Position numbers and translations under genes: made by a program. Below are positions 31,740-43,155 of a DNA stretch of 64,000 bases, in pieces. The notes under the pieces are model-generated. The model did no database searches and had not been told where the DNA came from. It saw only the letters and a list, made by a program, of their open reading frames with translations. Positions within the stretch are counted from its first letter, which is position 1. Every line of letters starts with the position of its first letter. Source of the stretch: Sanderia malayensis (taxonomy: Eukaryota; Cnidaria; Scyphozoa; Semaeostomeae; Pelagiidae); NCBI GenBank assembly GCA_013076295.1, contig RQOL01000861.1, positions 186,001-250,000 of the forward strand. The letters are read 5' to 3'.

Positions 31740-32200
31740 ACTACGAAACGACTGTTATTGACCTCAAGCCAACAAAAGCTGCTGATAAAACATGACAAGG
31801 TGATTGCCCCTTCTATTTGCGGATTTCACTGGAAACCTGTCCGATCGTTTGAGATATGAAAGATGAATGGCCTACATTTGTTACATTGTTTTGTTTGTTC
31901 AATTAGTTTTAAACAATTGCTTTCTTTAGTCAAAGTTCTAAATTTTATTCAATCATTCAAAATGAAATGATGTCAACCTTTTATTAGTTATTTATTATTC
32001 ATGATCTATTTTTGTACAAAAAGTTAAACTTTGAGATGTGGAGGAAGAGAGTGAGCTGTGTGCTGAATGTTTTGATGCTTTATATTAGCAAATATGAAAA
32101 TTCCAAGTTGTCACATGGAACTTGGCCCATGTGTTTGTTGTTTGCAAAAAATAAGTAAAATTCACCTCCTTCTAGATTTTGACGATGGAAGTTTCATTAA
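31740..32200. other. No recognisable gene
   Basis: AT-rich sequence upstream of the Ulp1-type pseudogene, possibly its 5' end. No motif supported. Confidence 0.4.
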
Positions 32201-32215
32201 TGGGGCATCCTAAAG

Positions 32216-33560
32216 TTTGCACATTACAGAAACGAACACTATTCAAGAGGCATTACAAGTAATAAATCAGCATGAAGTAAAACACACATTGAGATATGCA
32301 ACTCATTATTCTACACAAGACTTTGGAAGCACAGGTAAAAAATTTGATTAGCTCTTTACTTGAGTTTTACTTCTCTTTCTCGAAAGGCGGTTTTATCAAA
32401 GAAAAGTTTTTATCAAAATATTTCAAATCATTAGAATCAGCTTGGCAACCTTTCTCATTTCCTAGATATCCATGGGTCGAAACACAAGACATACTGGGAA
32501 GATAATTTTATGAAGTTTAGCAGAACACCCTTCTTTGTTGTCGGCCAAAGAAGAATGTAGTGTCAGCATGGAAAAGACAAACAAGCATGTGCCAAAGACT
32601 GGGGAGAAAGGTGAAGAAACAGCAGAGCAAGGTCAGATTGGTTGTCTAATTTACATTAAATAATATGTAATTTTTCATCAAAAGTCAAACATCACCAAGA
32701 CAGTATAGCTTAACATTGTTGATTAACACTTCATGATTTCATAATTCATAAAAACCGCATTTCACCTAGTCTATGTATAGGGACACAATCACAAGTATCG
32801 CCGCAAATACACGTTAGTGTAAGATACAAAAAATTTGCAGAACAGGAACCAGAGCCAGATATACAGGAAGAATTTGTGGCTATGAAGGATGAAATAAGTG
32901 AAGGAGAAAAATTTACCGTGTCATTGGAAGATAAAGTTAAAGTTAAAAACAAGGCAGTTGTAAGAGGCTCATCATAGTTCACATGAAGAGACAGATGTAT
33001 CTATTTTTAAGGGTGACAAGATAAGAGAAATGATAACCACTAAAGAACTGAAAATATTTAAAGATAATGGAATCTTAAATGATGTCATCATAAATGCATA
33101 TCAAAAACTAATGGCCAGGGACTTCACAGAAAGAGGAGTCCAGAATATCTTACTAGGGTCCAAATTGCACTTCAAGCCTGTCGGGGATGGATAATTTGTG
33201 CAGATATTGCATGATGGCAATATGCATTGGGTTGCAATTAGTAGACATGGTTGCAAAAGGGGTGAGCTATTCTATATGGACAGTATATTCCAAGGCAGAA
33301 TACCACAAAAAATAGCACCACAAATAGAAAAATTTATTGAAAAGTGAAGAAGATGTGATTACTGTGAATATTCTACCAGTGCAACCATAGTCAAAATCTG
33401 TTGATTGTGGTGTATATAGCATTGCCTTTTTACGTGCAATTTTGGGAGGAAACATCAATCTTGATGGAGTCAATTTTGATCATGTGAAGATGAGAACACA
33501 CCTTCTGAGTGCTCTCCCGAAGAACAGACTAGACATGTTCCCCACCACCAGCAAGGGTGA
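32216..33560 (+). pseudogene. Ulp1-type cysteine protease with CARF/FAR1-like N-terminal region
   Basis: A first exon (TIQEALQVINQHEVKHTL, ending DFGSTG before a donor at about 32333) and a second segment (FMKFSRTPFFVVGQRRM, CQHGKDKQACAKDWGEK) resemble the N-terminal region of CARF-like proteins found on invertebrate transposons. The C-terminal part is a C48/Ulp1 peptidase: MHWVAIS (His 33225-33227), FYMDSIF (Asp 33279-33281) and KSVDCGVYSIAFLRA (Cys 33406-33408). In-frame stops at about 33192 and 33345 and one frameshift inactivate it. Ulp1 proteases cleave ubiquitin-like tails and are recurrent cargo of large DNA transposons. The large transposase-like gene at 34.3-37.1 kb follows on the same strand and may be from the same element. 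Confidence 0.7.
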
Positions 33561-33564
33561 ATTT

Positions 33565-34335
33565 CGTTTTCTCCCAATCATCTACTTTGTTTACAGTTAT
33601 TCTTAGCCAATCCGAATCCACTAATGAAAAGTTTAAAAAATTAATGTCCCTTCTACACATTAAAGTTTTGTTTTGCTTTGCCTCTCTCTCTCAAACTGCG
33701 AAAACCACAACGCTGCCACGTAGAGTTTCAATTGGAGTTAAATCCTTCTCAACACAGAGTGGAATTCTCCTCTCCGTGGGGAGGTATTTAATCTCTTGTT
33801 CAATACATTTAAATTAAAGCCAATTCGAGATCGCACAGTTTTGGACAGCAAGAGTTTTCTAGAATGGCTGGTTATTTTTGCTTTTGGAATACGTCTATTT
33901 TTAAATAATAATCTCGACACTTTGTTCACTTCAAACACAAGCTACTTGCATAGCAGTAAATTCACAAGAGGCATCAATTCAAGATGGGAAGAAAAAGGAT
34001 GACGAAAAATATGGTGTTCAACTAGCCTTCAAATGGATATCTTTGTTTTCGTAAAGGGACTGGCCTTTATATTAAAATTGTGAAAGTTCACTTTTTATAT
34101 CTAGTTGTTGAGAATATATTTTTAGTAGTTTACAGTATTATTTACGGTAGTTTTCCTGCTGTAAACCTTGATTGTTTTGAAATTGTTTTGGCGGGAAAAT
34201 TGTGGTGAAATTTATGTGATTGAAAAGCAGGATTTCACTGGTTCGTGTTTCTTCTTCCGTTCTTCTTTATGGTCAGACTGTTTTCAAGATTAGCTGGAGC
34301 GAAGTTAGTTGCACAAAGAATTGTAATGTTTAAAA
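33565..34335. other. Spacer between two plus-strand pseudogenes
   Basis: Short frames with no conserved motifs, AT-rich, with a TTTAAATTTA-type stretch around 33810. It could be the 3' end of the protease gene and the promoter of the next one. Confidence 0.4.
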
Positions 34336-34339
34336 AATA

Positions 34340-37064
34340 ACATAGTTACAATGGGAAGATTTAGAAAGCAATGTAGCAACACTCTTCATGAGCATTAGTT
34401 CCAGCACACCAACACAAAAAAAATTGGTGGAAACAATTTAAAGGTTGCTGAATATGCACACATTAAAGCTTTTAAAGCACTTGCTGAAGTTAATGGTTTA
34501 CCATGTTCTCGAATTAAATATGTATGTGATTTTTGTATTGAAAATTGTGAAAGAAAGAGAGACTACTGTACATTTCCAAAATATCTGGTATATATGCCAA
34601 TTTACTACTTTCAATTTAATTGTCAAAACAAAGCCCTTTTAGTGTTCTAAAAACTTATAATATACTGAAAATTTAGCAAAAACACCAGTTTACAAATGTT
34701 AAGCAAAAAATATCATAATATTTATTTCAGCACGGATGAAGAGCATTAACAAAAAAACTCAAGAAAAAGTATTTCAAACATAGACGATGAAGATGCAGAT
34801 AGAGATAGTGAAGTAGTAACAGGTAAATACTGGTCTGTGGTCAGTACAGTTCTGCACAAATAAAAAAAAACAAATGAATAATTTTAGTTAATAATGTCAT
34901 GTATTTCAATTATCAAACAATACAGAGAAATTATTCATTTGTTTGTTTCACAGCTGATGAATTTTCAGATTCAGAAAGAGCAATAACTTTAAGTTCAGAC
35001 AAGTCAGAAACTAGTGTTGAGTTCACAGGAGATTTGGTCTCAAGATAGTTGTGAGCCTATGAATGAAGACAGTGAAAGTGATTTTAGCCAAACACTACAC
35101 TAAACAGTGATGACAAGTTGAGTTTAAAATGACAAGTTTCAAAAATTAAAGATATATGTTTTGAAAGGTTTGGTGAAAATGGAACACCGATAACAGATCC
35201 ATTAGAATTTAGAAAACTATGTTGTGATGCTGGTGCACATACCATTTTTGATGACATCCTTGGAGCTATGACAACAGATAGGCAGACATTGGAGCACAGA
35301 CAATTAAATGAAAAGAGGGCTGTCTCAATAATATATGGTCTTGTTTACGGTCAGTCCCAGCAGGCCCATTGGTTTCAAGTTGCAACTGCATGGACTTTGC
35401 AGGGCTTTGGCATTTCTGATTGTGGTATGGAAATACTTAGAAACATGGGTTTTGCAGCACACCCTCGTACAGTAAAAATGCTAATGATATAATTGCTACA
35501 AATCATAGTGAAACAGTGAAAGGTTTCCTTACAAATGCGGCCGAGAAAGGTCATCTGCTGGTGATATTTATTGATGATTATCACAACATTCATGCCCATT
35601 GTCATGTGTCAAAACAGGAAATATCACAAGTTATTCACATGGCCACACTTTTAGTGAAATCTTTTCCAAATATAGATGCCATTTCCCATATAAAGTCTCC
35701 TGTAAATGATGCAAGCCCTGCAAATTTAGTAGGTTTGCATAGTGTTTTAGATAAGAACATTGAGCTGTTGTCAAAAAGTTATGTCCATGTAATGCCAGAC
35801 TGGATGAGAGCAAAATTCTTTGATCCTGAATCCGAGAAACACAGATTGATGATTCACGATTATCATAAGCAGGAGATGAGGCAATTGAGATCTATGGACA
35901 ATCGCAAGCTGGTTGATTCAATAGAAATGCCATTGAAGTCCTATGAAAATTTTAGATCAGCTTTGTCCATACTGCTTGAGAATGGGTTTTCTAATTACTT
36001 GAAAAAAATTGTGGTTCCCTTGGCTGGTGATTGGCCTGCTCAGTTCTTTGTTCGTCAGATTGTTTACAACAATGTAGATCTCATTTCAATGCAATGTACC
36101 AATATTGTGCCATTCATGGGACCATTACACATCTCTTTGAATTCAAGGGGAATGGTCCTCATGAAATTTCATGTCTTGTTTGGAGAACTGTATGCATTTC
36201 GTTTTGATGCCAAGAAGCCATTGGCAAGAAAACCAAAGCCATGGCGAATTTCTTACTTGCTGGAGGTTTTGTATGGTGGTTGGTCATTAGTTTGGGATGA
36301 CATTTTAGCTGTTTTTTCCAATTGTAAGGATGTGGAATATCTTACATTCTTGAATCTCTTGGATAACTACATTCCTCTAACTCTTTGTGTTTATTCTGTT
36401 GTCTTGAGAAGCAACATGGCAGATGAATATTATCACTCTTTGTTTCGTTGTTGACTAATGTTTCTCATGTGCAGAAGAAGACATTATGATAAAGCTCCTT
36501 TGATAGCCCTTTCCAATGTTGAGTACTGGAAAAAGGTTGGCCATCCCATCATCAACTCTATCACTTCTTCTCTTTCTGCTTTCCATTTTCTACTGAGAGC
36601 GAAAACAACAAGCACAGATCAAGCATGCAGGATAGCCCTGAAAGGAAAAGAAGTTGATTCGAGGAAGCATGAGCTGCATGAATTCAAGTCCACATACATA
36701 CCACCAAGAAAATTTGCATTCAGCTGAAAAAACATTGACAGCATGAAAGTCAAGGCAGCAGAATACATTATTGAACAGTTTGCAAACTTAATTCAAAATG
36801 CAAGACAAGCTATAATGGTAAATAAAGAAAGTAGACAAAAAAAGAGAAAAAATGAATCGAAAAATATAAAAAGACAAGATGGAGACTGCGATGGAGACTG
36901 AGATGGAGACTGATGGAGACCTTTTTGGACAAAAAATTGTGAGTGATGAGTTACTGCCTCTTGGCTACTTGTCACCAAATAATGCTCCAAATCCCCAAAG
37001 GTATAGTCATAAACCAGCAATAGTTAATACTAAGTGCCCCACTTATGCAAAGCAAGAGAGTTGA
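34340..37064 (+). pseudogene. Large transposase-like gene (multicopy invertebrate family)
   Basis: An N-terminal Cys-rich segment (LPCSRIKYVCDFCIENC) is followed by an acidic exon (about 34735-34822, donor GTAAAT) and another from about 34955. From 35160 a long conserved region runs through CCDAGAHTIFDDILGAM, EHRQLNEKRAVSIIYGL, VIFIDDYHNIHAHCHV, VPLAGDWPAQFFVRQ, FMGPLHISLNS, NLLDNYIPLTL and KRRHYDKAPLIALSN analogues to LHEFKSTYIPPRKFAFS. A tail with LLPLGYLSPNNAP ends at 37064. Acidic residues such as the DD in IFIDDYHN could be catalytic, but no DDE core is proven. Lesions include stops near 34388, 35046 and 35490 and around 36450-36730. The protein family recurs in invertebrate genomes beside Ulp1, RecQ and YqaJ genes. 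Confidence 0.6.
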
Positions 37065-37069
37065 CAAAA

Positions 37070-37840
37070 GAAAAAGAATTTTTTTCATTTATATTGAACA
37101 ATAACAGAACAAAACAAGAGTATTTAATGCGATATATTATGTAAAAAATATTACTGGCTATAAAATATTGTTTGTGTTAAAAGCTGAAATATAAATGTCA
37201 CTATAGATATACTTGAAAAACAAAACAGAACATGAAATTGCAAACTGAAAAAAGCAGCAGTGATGATTCGGACAGCATAAGGAAAAAGATATAATTATGT
37301 AAGTTTTAGTTTTGAACAGGCAAATTTGAAAAATGTGGGAAGTAAGGTTTTTGGTATAACTTGCCCCTTTATTCTCCAATATTGCTCCTTTCTGTTGACA
37401 TTACTGTTTACTTTACCAATTAAACGAGAGACAAATAATAGAATTTGGTATTGTTTCTATAGGAATATTATTATTTCTATAGGAATATTATTATTATTTT
37501 GATTTTGAATAATTAAGGAGCTCTTGAGCACAGACAGACATATACAATGTATATATAGAAATTCAAATTGAAAGTGAAGAAATTCAACTTTTCAAATGTT
37601 TTGCTTTTGCTTCATCAGTAAATAAGGAATATATATATACTTAAGGTATATATATATATTTGAACCAGAAATTTAGGTAGAAATAAATTCTACCTAAAAG
37701 ATAAGTAAAGTGGTTTCTTGAATATTTATGATAAAATTTAATAATTGTTTCACTGCATAGAGCTTTCAGTTTTAAGTAAAGTTTATTATTTATTTAGTAA
37801 AGTTCCAGTTTTAATAGCTGATGTATATATAAGTTAATAA
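37070..37840. other. AT-rich intergenic region
   Basis: No genes. It holds a duplicated TTTCTATAGGAATATTATTA at 37454-37493 and a palindromic TATATATA..CTTAAG..TATATATA at about 37630-37660. Confidence 0.6.
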
Positions 37841-37842
37841 AG

Positions 37843-38853
37843 TTACTGTTCCTTATCCATTTTGTTGTGTGGAATGATCTTCATAACAACTTTCTTCTTG
37901 TTAACATGAAAATCGACATTTTCCAAGCTGAGCAACTGATCTTCCAATAAGTCTAGATCTTCAACACCTGTGTCAAACAATTCTGCCAACACATTTGGAA
38001 ATATTGCGTACATTGACTGTGTTTTGTCTTCACATGCCAGAGTGACTTGGCAAGTAAATGTAGATGGACATTTTTTCAGGAGCATTTTTCTTTTGCAGTT
38101 ATTGCAAGAAACTTTGATCTGAGCAGGATACGGATTAAGCTTTTTTCTGCAGTCCAAGTTTGGGCATATGTTGAACTTTGTAAGTGAAACAGACATAATT
38201 TCTGGACAGGTGAGAACAGTGAGAGCACCTTGCAGCTCAATTGACTCCCAGTCAACTTTCTCAAATTTGTTGTCAGATTTTGTTACTTCAGTGTCTGATG
38301 TTGTGCACAGCTTGTATCCTTGGAAATGTTGTGTTACAACATGGCTAATTCTGAGGGGCATATATTCCTCAATTAATGGATCAGCTCTCCCAAAATAGAT
38401 ATTATCATGTGACCTGTATCATCTGCAAGAGTTGCATCTCGGACAGCTCGATCAACTTTATTGGAACCAACTTGTACAATTCTTTCAGGACCATTCCACT
38501 TTAATTTTCCCTCAACAGGAAAGTTTCCATCCACTGCAGAATTTTTAATGAATTCAATATTCACTGGCAGCAAAGGTTTGTAGGGAAAGTCAATCAGGGC
38601 ATCATGTTCAGAGATCTTGCTTCCAGCATTGCCATTGAAAAATATTTGTGAATTTGTTGCAGACAATCCGATGAATTTAATTGGAGTTTTTTATTCCAAT
38701 TTTTCCATGAAGATGCTTCTTTCTGCATGAGTACTTTCCATGATTCTCATTTTTTTGCACAGGATGGACCATTTTGTACTTGCACATCAAAAAATTTATT
38801 GTTTCTCATTGATGTTTTTGTTGGCGAAACGCTTTGAATGTAGCCAGTAAGCT
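37843..38853 (-). pseudogene. RPA1-like single-strand DNA-binding protein
   Basis: The frame starts after an acceptor (TTTTTTTAG at 38854-38862) with ELTGYIQSVSPTKTSM and FFDVQVQNGPS, an OB-fold block of the RPA large-subunit type. After a stop and shift near 38740 it resumes with DRAVRDATLADDTGHMIISI, LGELIH, LRISHVVTQHFQGYKLCTT (a second OB-fold signature) and a C4-like segment (CPNLDC, SCNNCK). It ends at 37843. RPA proteins coat single-stranded DNA in replication. Degenerate RPA-like genes are carried by several eukaryotic transposon groups. It diverges from the RecQ-like gene starting at 39299, about 450 bp away. Confidence 0.65.
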
Positions 38854-39059
38854 CTAAAAAAAGATAGATATGTAATATAAGTCTACTGTAGCAGTGAAAT
38901 GAAATACCATTATAAGAAGTGGTAATTCGTGAAAATGTTTCTGTTTTTAAGTGAGTAATTTATTGAATTATAACATTTTGCTTCTCAAAGTTGCAAATAA
39001 AGTTTTTGCAAATTCCATTTAACAACTGTTGATTCATTTGCAGTGAAGCAGACTTTTGC

Positions 39060-39110
39060 TAGCCTGTGTGCAGACTTTAAGAAGAGAGGAAGAATTAAAG
39101 TCTGCGCATT
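39060..39110. repeat. Hairpin with purine-rich loop upstream of the RecQ-like gene
   Basis: GCAGACTTTAA and TTAAAGTCTGC (11 bp each) flank a purine-only loop GAAGAGAGGAAGAA. The layout (stem, GA-only loop, about 200 bp before a RecQ-like start) parallels the hairpin in the left TIR at 15664-15737. It could mark the end of a second RecQ/DUF6589 element. Confidence 0.6.
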
Positions 39111-39298
39111 GTCGTTGATAATCATGCATTGAGTAATTGCGCAATGGTCATCCGTTGTATTTTGATTGTATTTTGAACCAATCATAAATTGGTCCCGAAA
39201 AATCCGGACTCCAATCAGATTCGCCATTGTGTTGCACGTGATGCATTTTCTCACTCACCACAACAACAACGTAAATACCAAACAACATCAGAAACAAA

Positions 39299-39846
39299 AT
39301 GGAGGAGGACAAGAGACATGCAGTTAGCTCTCCATTGAAGTTTGATGGCCTCAGTCGTTTAGTTTGGAATGAAGAAAAATTCCAGGAAGGCATTGAAAAT
39401 GTATGCTAATTTTTCGGTGTGGCAAACATGTATGAAGACCAAATTACCGTCCTGCGAAAGCTTTTTAAAGGCCAAAATGTGTACTTTAGTGCACCCACTG
39501 GCTATGGAAAATCGTTGATTTTTCAGAGTATTCCTATGCTCGCGGATCATCTTCTGGATAAACCACTGTTCACCAGCATTATTTTGGTTGTATCACCACT
39601 AAAGGCTCTTATGTACGATCAAGTGACATATCTAACCAACACTGTTTGCATGAATGTTGTTGCGCTCACCAATGAATCTAATGCAGATATTGTTGAAACA
39701 ATAGAGCGTGGTGAAAAACACATTATTTATACTTCACCGGAGTCAATGCTTGCCATAAAAAAATGGAGGAACATTTTATCCCACGAAATTTTCAAAGAAA
39801 ATTGCATTGGTGTCATTTTTGATGAAGCACATTGCATCAGTAATTG
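39299..39846 (+). pseudogene. RecQ-like helicase, first exon
   Basis: The ATG at 39299 (MEEDKRHAVSSPLKFDGLSR) is in frame with the helicase body, apart from a TAA at 39407-39409. Motifs: YEDQITVLRKLF (motif 0), SAPTGYGKSLIFQ (Walker A), VVSPLKALMYDQV (Ia), YTSPESML and FDEAHCISNW (DEAH). A GTAATA donor splits the Trp codon after DEAHCISN, the same position as in the exon at 15907-16384. No downstream helicase exon was found up to 41.9 kb. A MITE starts 12 bp into the intron. Its divergent neighbour is an RPA-like gene. Confidence 0.75.
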
Positions 39847-39857
39847 GTAATAAAATA

Positions 39858-40444
39858 CCGTATTTCCTCTATTAAGCGCCCACCCTCTATTAACCGCCCC
39901 CCTCCAATAAGCGCCCACCCTAAAATCAAAAAGTGTGAAATAAGCGCCCCCCTCTATTAACCGCCCAGGGCGGTTAATAGAATTCTTACATTTTCACTGA
40001 TTGGTTCAAATAATAGCGTAGAAACATGTGAATAGACATCAATTCCTTTCTTTTATCAATGGCAACATAAGCAAGTAGTTTAAGACCAAAGTTAGTCATT
40101 ATATTTTAAGGAAAATATCCATTTTTAATATTTGTCAATTCAATGTCCATGTGTGGGGCTTTACTATGCTGTAGCATTTATCATTTCTTCCAAAAAAATG
40201 CTAACATAGCATTTTTTAACGTATGTCAATGAATAACAATCGGAACTTTGTTATCATTGATTATTGTTATACACTATTATTGTTAACATAAGATTATTGT
40301 TTTGTTTTTGAAGATGCTTGATTTTAAAATTTTAGGACTATGAAATAACCGCCCCCCTCCAATAAGCGCCCCCCTCTAATAAGCGCCCACCCAATTTTGC
40401 GAAATATTTATTAAGCGCCCGGGCGCTTAATAGAGGAAATACGG
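39858..40444. mobile_element. 587-bp MITE with TA target duplication
   Basis: The left end CCGTATTTCCTCTATTAAGC is exactly repeated in inverse at the right end, and TA flanks both sides (39856-39857, 40445-40446). This suggests a Tc1/mariner-type non-autonomous element. Both ends contain strings of AAGCGCCC/AACCGCCC units. The centre is AT-rich and non-coding. Confidence 0.85.
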
Positions 40445-40446
40445 TA

Positions 40447-41960
40447 ACTATCTTTTAATAATTAAAATACTTCCTGTGAAAAAATTTTATCAGTAAAAAA
40501 AGTAATCCAGCCCAGAGTGCAAAGTGTTTGTAAGTATGTGCATAACTATAAGTCCTGAAAATGCACACGGCGTATATTCCACATGCGTGCATGTGTGACA
40601 CAAAATCTAGTCTGGAATCCAGCTAGCTACCCTTAGAATTATTTTTAAAGGGCTTATGCAGCCTAAAATTACATATAGTTTTTTTTGCTGAAAAGTATAG
40701 AATTCAACATGCTTATCAACATGCCGCAGATAGAATATAAAAATATTTTGTAGTTTTTGAGTTATTCATTGTCAAAATAGGGAATTTGGACAAATTCTGT
40801 TGAAGAAATTGACGTCAGAATGATGCGAAATCCCAGACACCTCCGCGCACCACGGCTATCAAAAACAACAAACCGGCCAGACTGAAGAACAACGTCAATA
40901 TGCAACTTAAACTAGGGAAACAAATACTAATAAAGAGTATTAAAAAAGCATTTCATGGTCGATCATGTGTTGTAGGGGAACCCAACAGCGCGAGTTGGAC
41001 CAACACTCAATTCATCTCTCTCCATAAGTCTCGAAACTCTTCTAAAGACCTGGATTTGACCGTAACAACTGAAGACAAAACAGTACAATGAACAAAACTC
41101 ATATGATTCCATTGAATTAATGTTTAACAGTTGCCAATAATTTATTAAATAACAAATGAACTAACCAATTATCAACATAAGTTTTATTTTCAAAACGGGC
41201 ATCCAGCTCTTTCATTCAAAGATAGGCCTTCACAACCCGATCCTTTATCATCACTGCCGTACCCAGCTCTGGGTCTTCTTGCAAGAAGAGATTCTCCTTC
41301 GTACAAATTTCGACTATACGGAGACTACTGAATAGTCTTCATCTTCTTCGCTACCCTCAAGAAGACTTCTTCCTTCGTTGTTAGAGGAATTTGTTTTAAC
41401 TAATATTTTCGCAATCCGACATTTTGAAAAGATTTTAGCCAGACACTGTTTCAACAGGCCGGGCAGCTCTTGCTCAGAGAACAATAGTTGAAGAACAATA
41501 GCTCGCTTCATTCTGACGTCACATTTCACCAAAATCATGAAAATTTTATTTTTTTCAAAATTTGTCAAAATTTCTGTGTTTTATTGAAAACAACGGGAAT
41601 TGGCTCATAATGTGAGGAAAATATCGCGCTTTTAGCCACAGGCGAGATAATTGAAATCAGCGTCGCCTAAGTCGAATTATTAAAAAAACTGTGGCGTGCG
41701 GTCAAATTTTCCCATACTGACCCCTATAAAAAATGATTCGCGTGTCATCAAACTGATGTCACAGCTCTTCAACAGACCTGGGTGTGTTTGAGCTTGAAAA
41801 AAACATACTTATACTCGTCAGAAAACACTCAAAATAGGTTCATAGTGATACTCAGATCTTTTTCTTTTAATTTAATAAGTCATAAAGATCTTTGTTATGA
41901 TTGATTGTCAAAAACAAAGAGTTTCTAAAGATACCCAGGAGCTTCAGTACTGAGTTTCTT
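40447..41960. other. No confident gene
   Basis: No second helicase exon. TGACGTCAGAATGATGCG at 40810-40827 recurs inverted with one mismatch at 41504-41521, each containing the palindrome TGACGTCA, so an unrecognised inverted-repeat element may lie between them. A minus-strand frame at 41314-41568 (acidic C terminus GSEEDEDYSVVSV) is not recognised. Confidence 0.4.
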
Positions 41961-41968
41961 ATAATAAG

Positions 41969-42940
41969 TTACTTATAAATAAGTGATAACATATAAAAAA
42001 GTGCACCTACTGAAATGCCACCATGTTTGAGGATGATTGACACCAAAAGTAGCAATGCTGTCATGTGATGTGACCTGTTCTTCATACATATTGCTGCTGC
42101 CATACAAACAGAAGGAACCCAACTCAAACTGTTGTCTTCTCCCAGCTTCCTCATTGATGCTGTCTTCAATACAGCATTTAATATTGGCGTTTTTTCTGCC
42201 AATTCTTGCTCCAAGTTATGAAAAGAAAATTCTGTGATTTGCTCTTTCTTGGTTTTCCTTAAAATGCTTGGGTTTTTTCTTGAACAAATAGCTGCACATT
42301 CATGATGTACAGATTTCAGCAAATCTTTCAAAATGAATTCTTTTAAACACGTTGAGCTCCATGCTGCATGAGCAATCTGTTTTAAAGTGCCCCTGACCAG
42401 CATTTTACCCAAGGCACATAAACCAGATGGTAACTGTTTTTCACGTGCTCCACTGCACCATTCAGCCCTGACAAAGACTTTTGTTTCATATCCCTCATCA
42501 CTTTTCTTTGGTATAACAGGTTTTGTTTCTTGAAAAATATCAGTCTGAGATGCCTTCTCCTTAAGCATTGATTCGCTGGTTGCTTGGCAGGCCTGGCCTT
42601 GTCCACTGCCACAAAATTCTCATTTCCAGAAATAGGCCAGTCTCGTTTTACAGGATTTTTCATTTTTACAGGAATACCTCTTTGTGTACAATGGTTCCTG
42701 TAGCCATGCAACAAATCCCTGTCTAGTTCTTTTAATTTTTCTTTTAAAGAATGTCTCTTTGAAAAGGCCTAAACATTTTCTGCATAAATGTCTTGAAATT
42801 TCTGTCCGAACAACAAACTGCAAACTTTCGATTTTTCTGGCTACTTGAAAATCACCTCTGCTTTCTACAAGATTGCGTTCATTGGGTTTTGTCAACGAAA
42901 CAAAACAAAATACACAACTAGGTATTGATGACATGATCAA
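41969..42940 (-). pseudogene. DUF6589-type transposase, N-terminal part with Cys finger
   Basis: The frame from 42940 starts MIMSSIPSCVFC, then LCRKCLGLFKETFF, giving the Cys-pair module of this family. One TGA at 42620-42622 lies within an otherwise single frame that continues through LPSGLCALGKMLVRGTLKQI, HHECAAICSRKNPSILRKT, TEFSFHNLEQELAEKTPILN and SWVPSVCMAAAICMKNRS to the stop at 41969. This is the N-terminal half of the same kind of protein whose C-terminal half lies at 16750-17913. It faces the RecQ-like exon at 39.3 kb, reproducing the RecQ-convergent-transposase layout. Confidence 0.7.
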
Positions 42941-43155
42941 GGCTTCAAATTAAATTATCAAACATTCTGCTGAGCTGAATTCAAGTCGAAGACAAAGCGT
43001 TGTTGCTGTTACTTCCCATCTGAAGATTTAATTATGCGCATAAATTTCCTCAAAAACCTTGGAAGTTTTCGATTTCTGAACGAGGCTGTGAACAAGAAAA
43101 TGCTCGATATTGAACAGACGACTAATTCCTTTTAATTCGTGGGCTGTGAATCAGG

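Noticed and set aside
39041..39120. The GA-loop hairpin as a tRNA or structured RNA gene
   Set aside because: It is a single stem without tRNA arms or box motifs, and its loop is purine-only.
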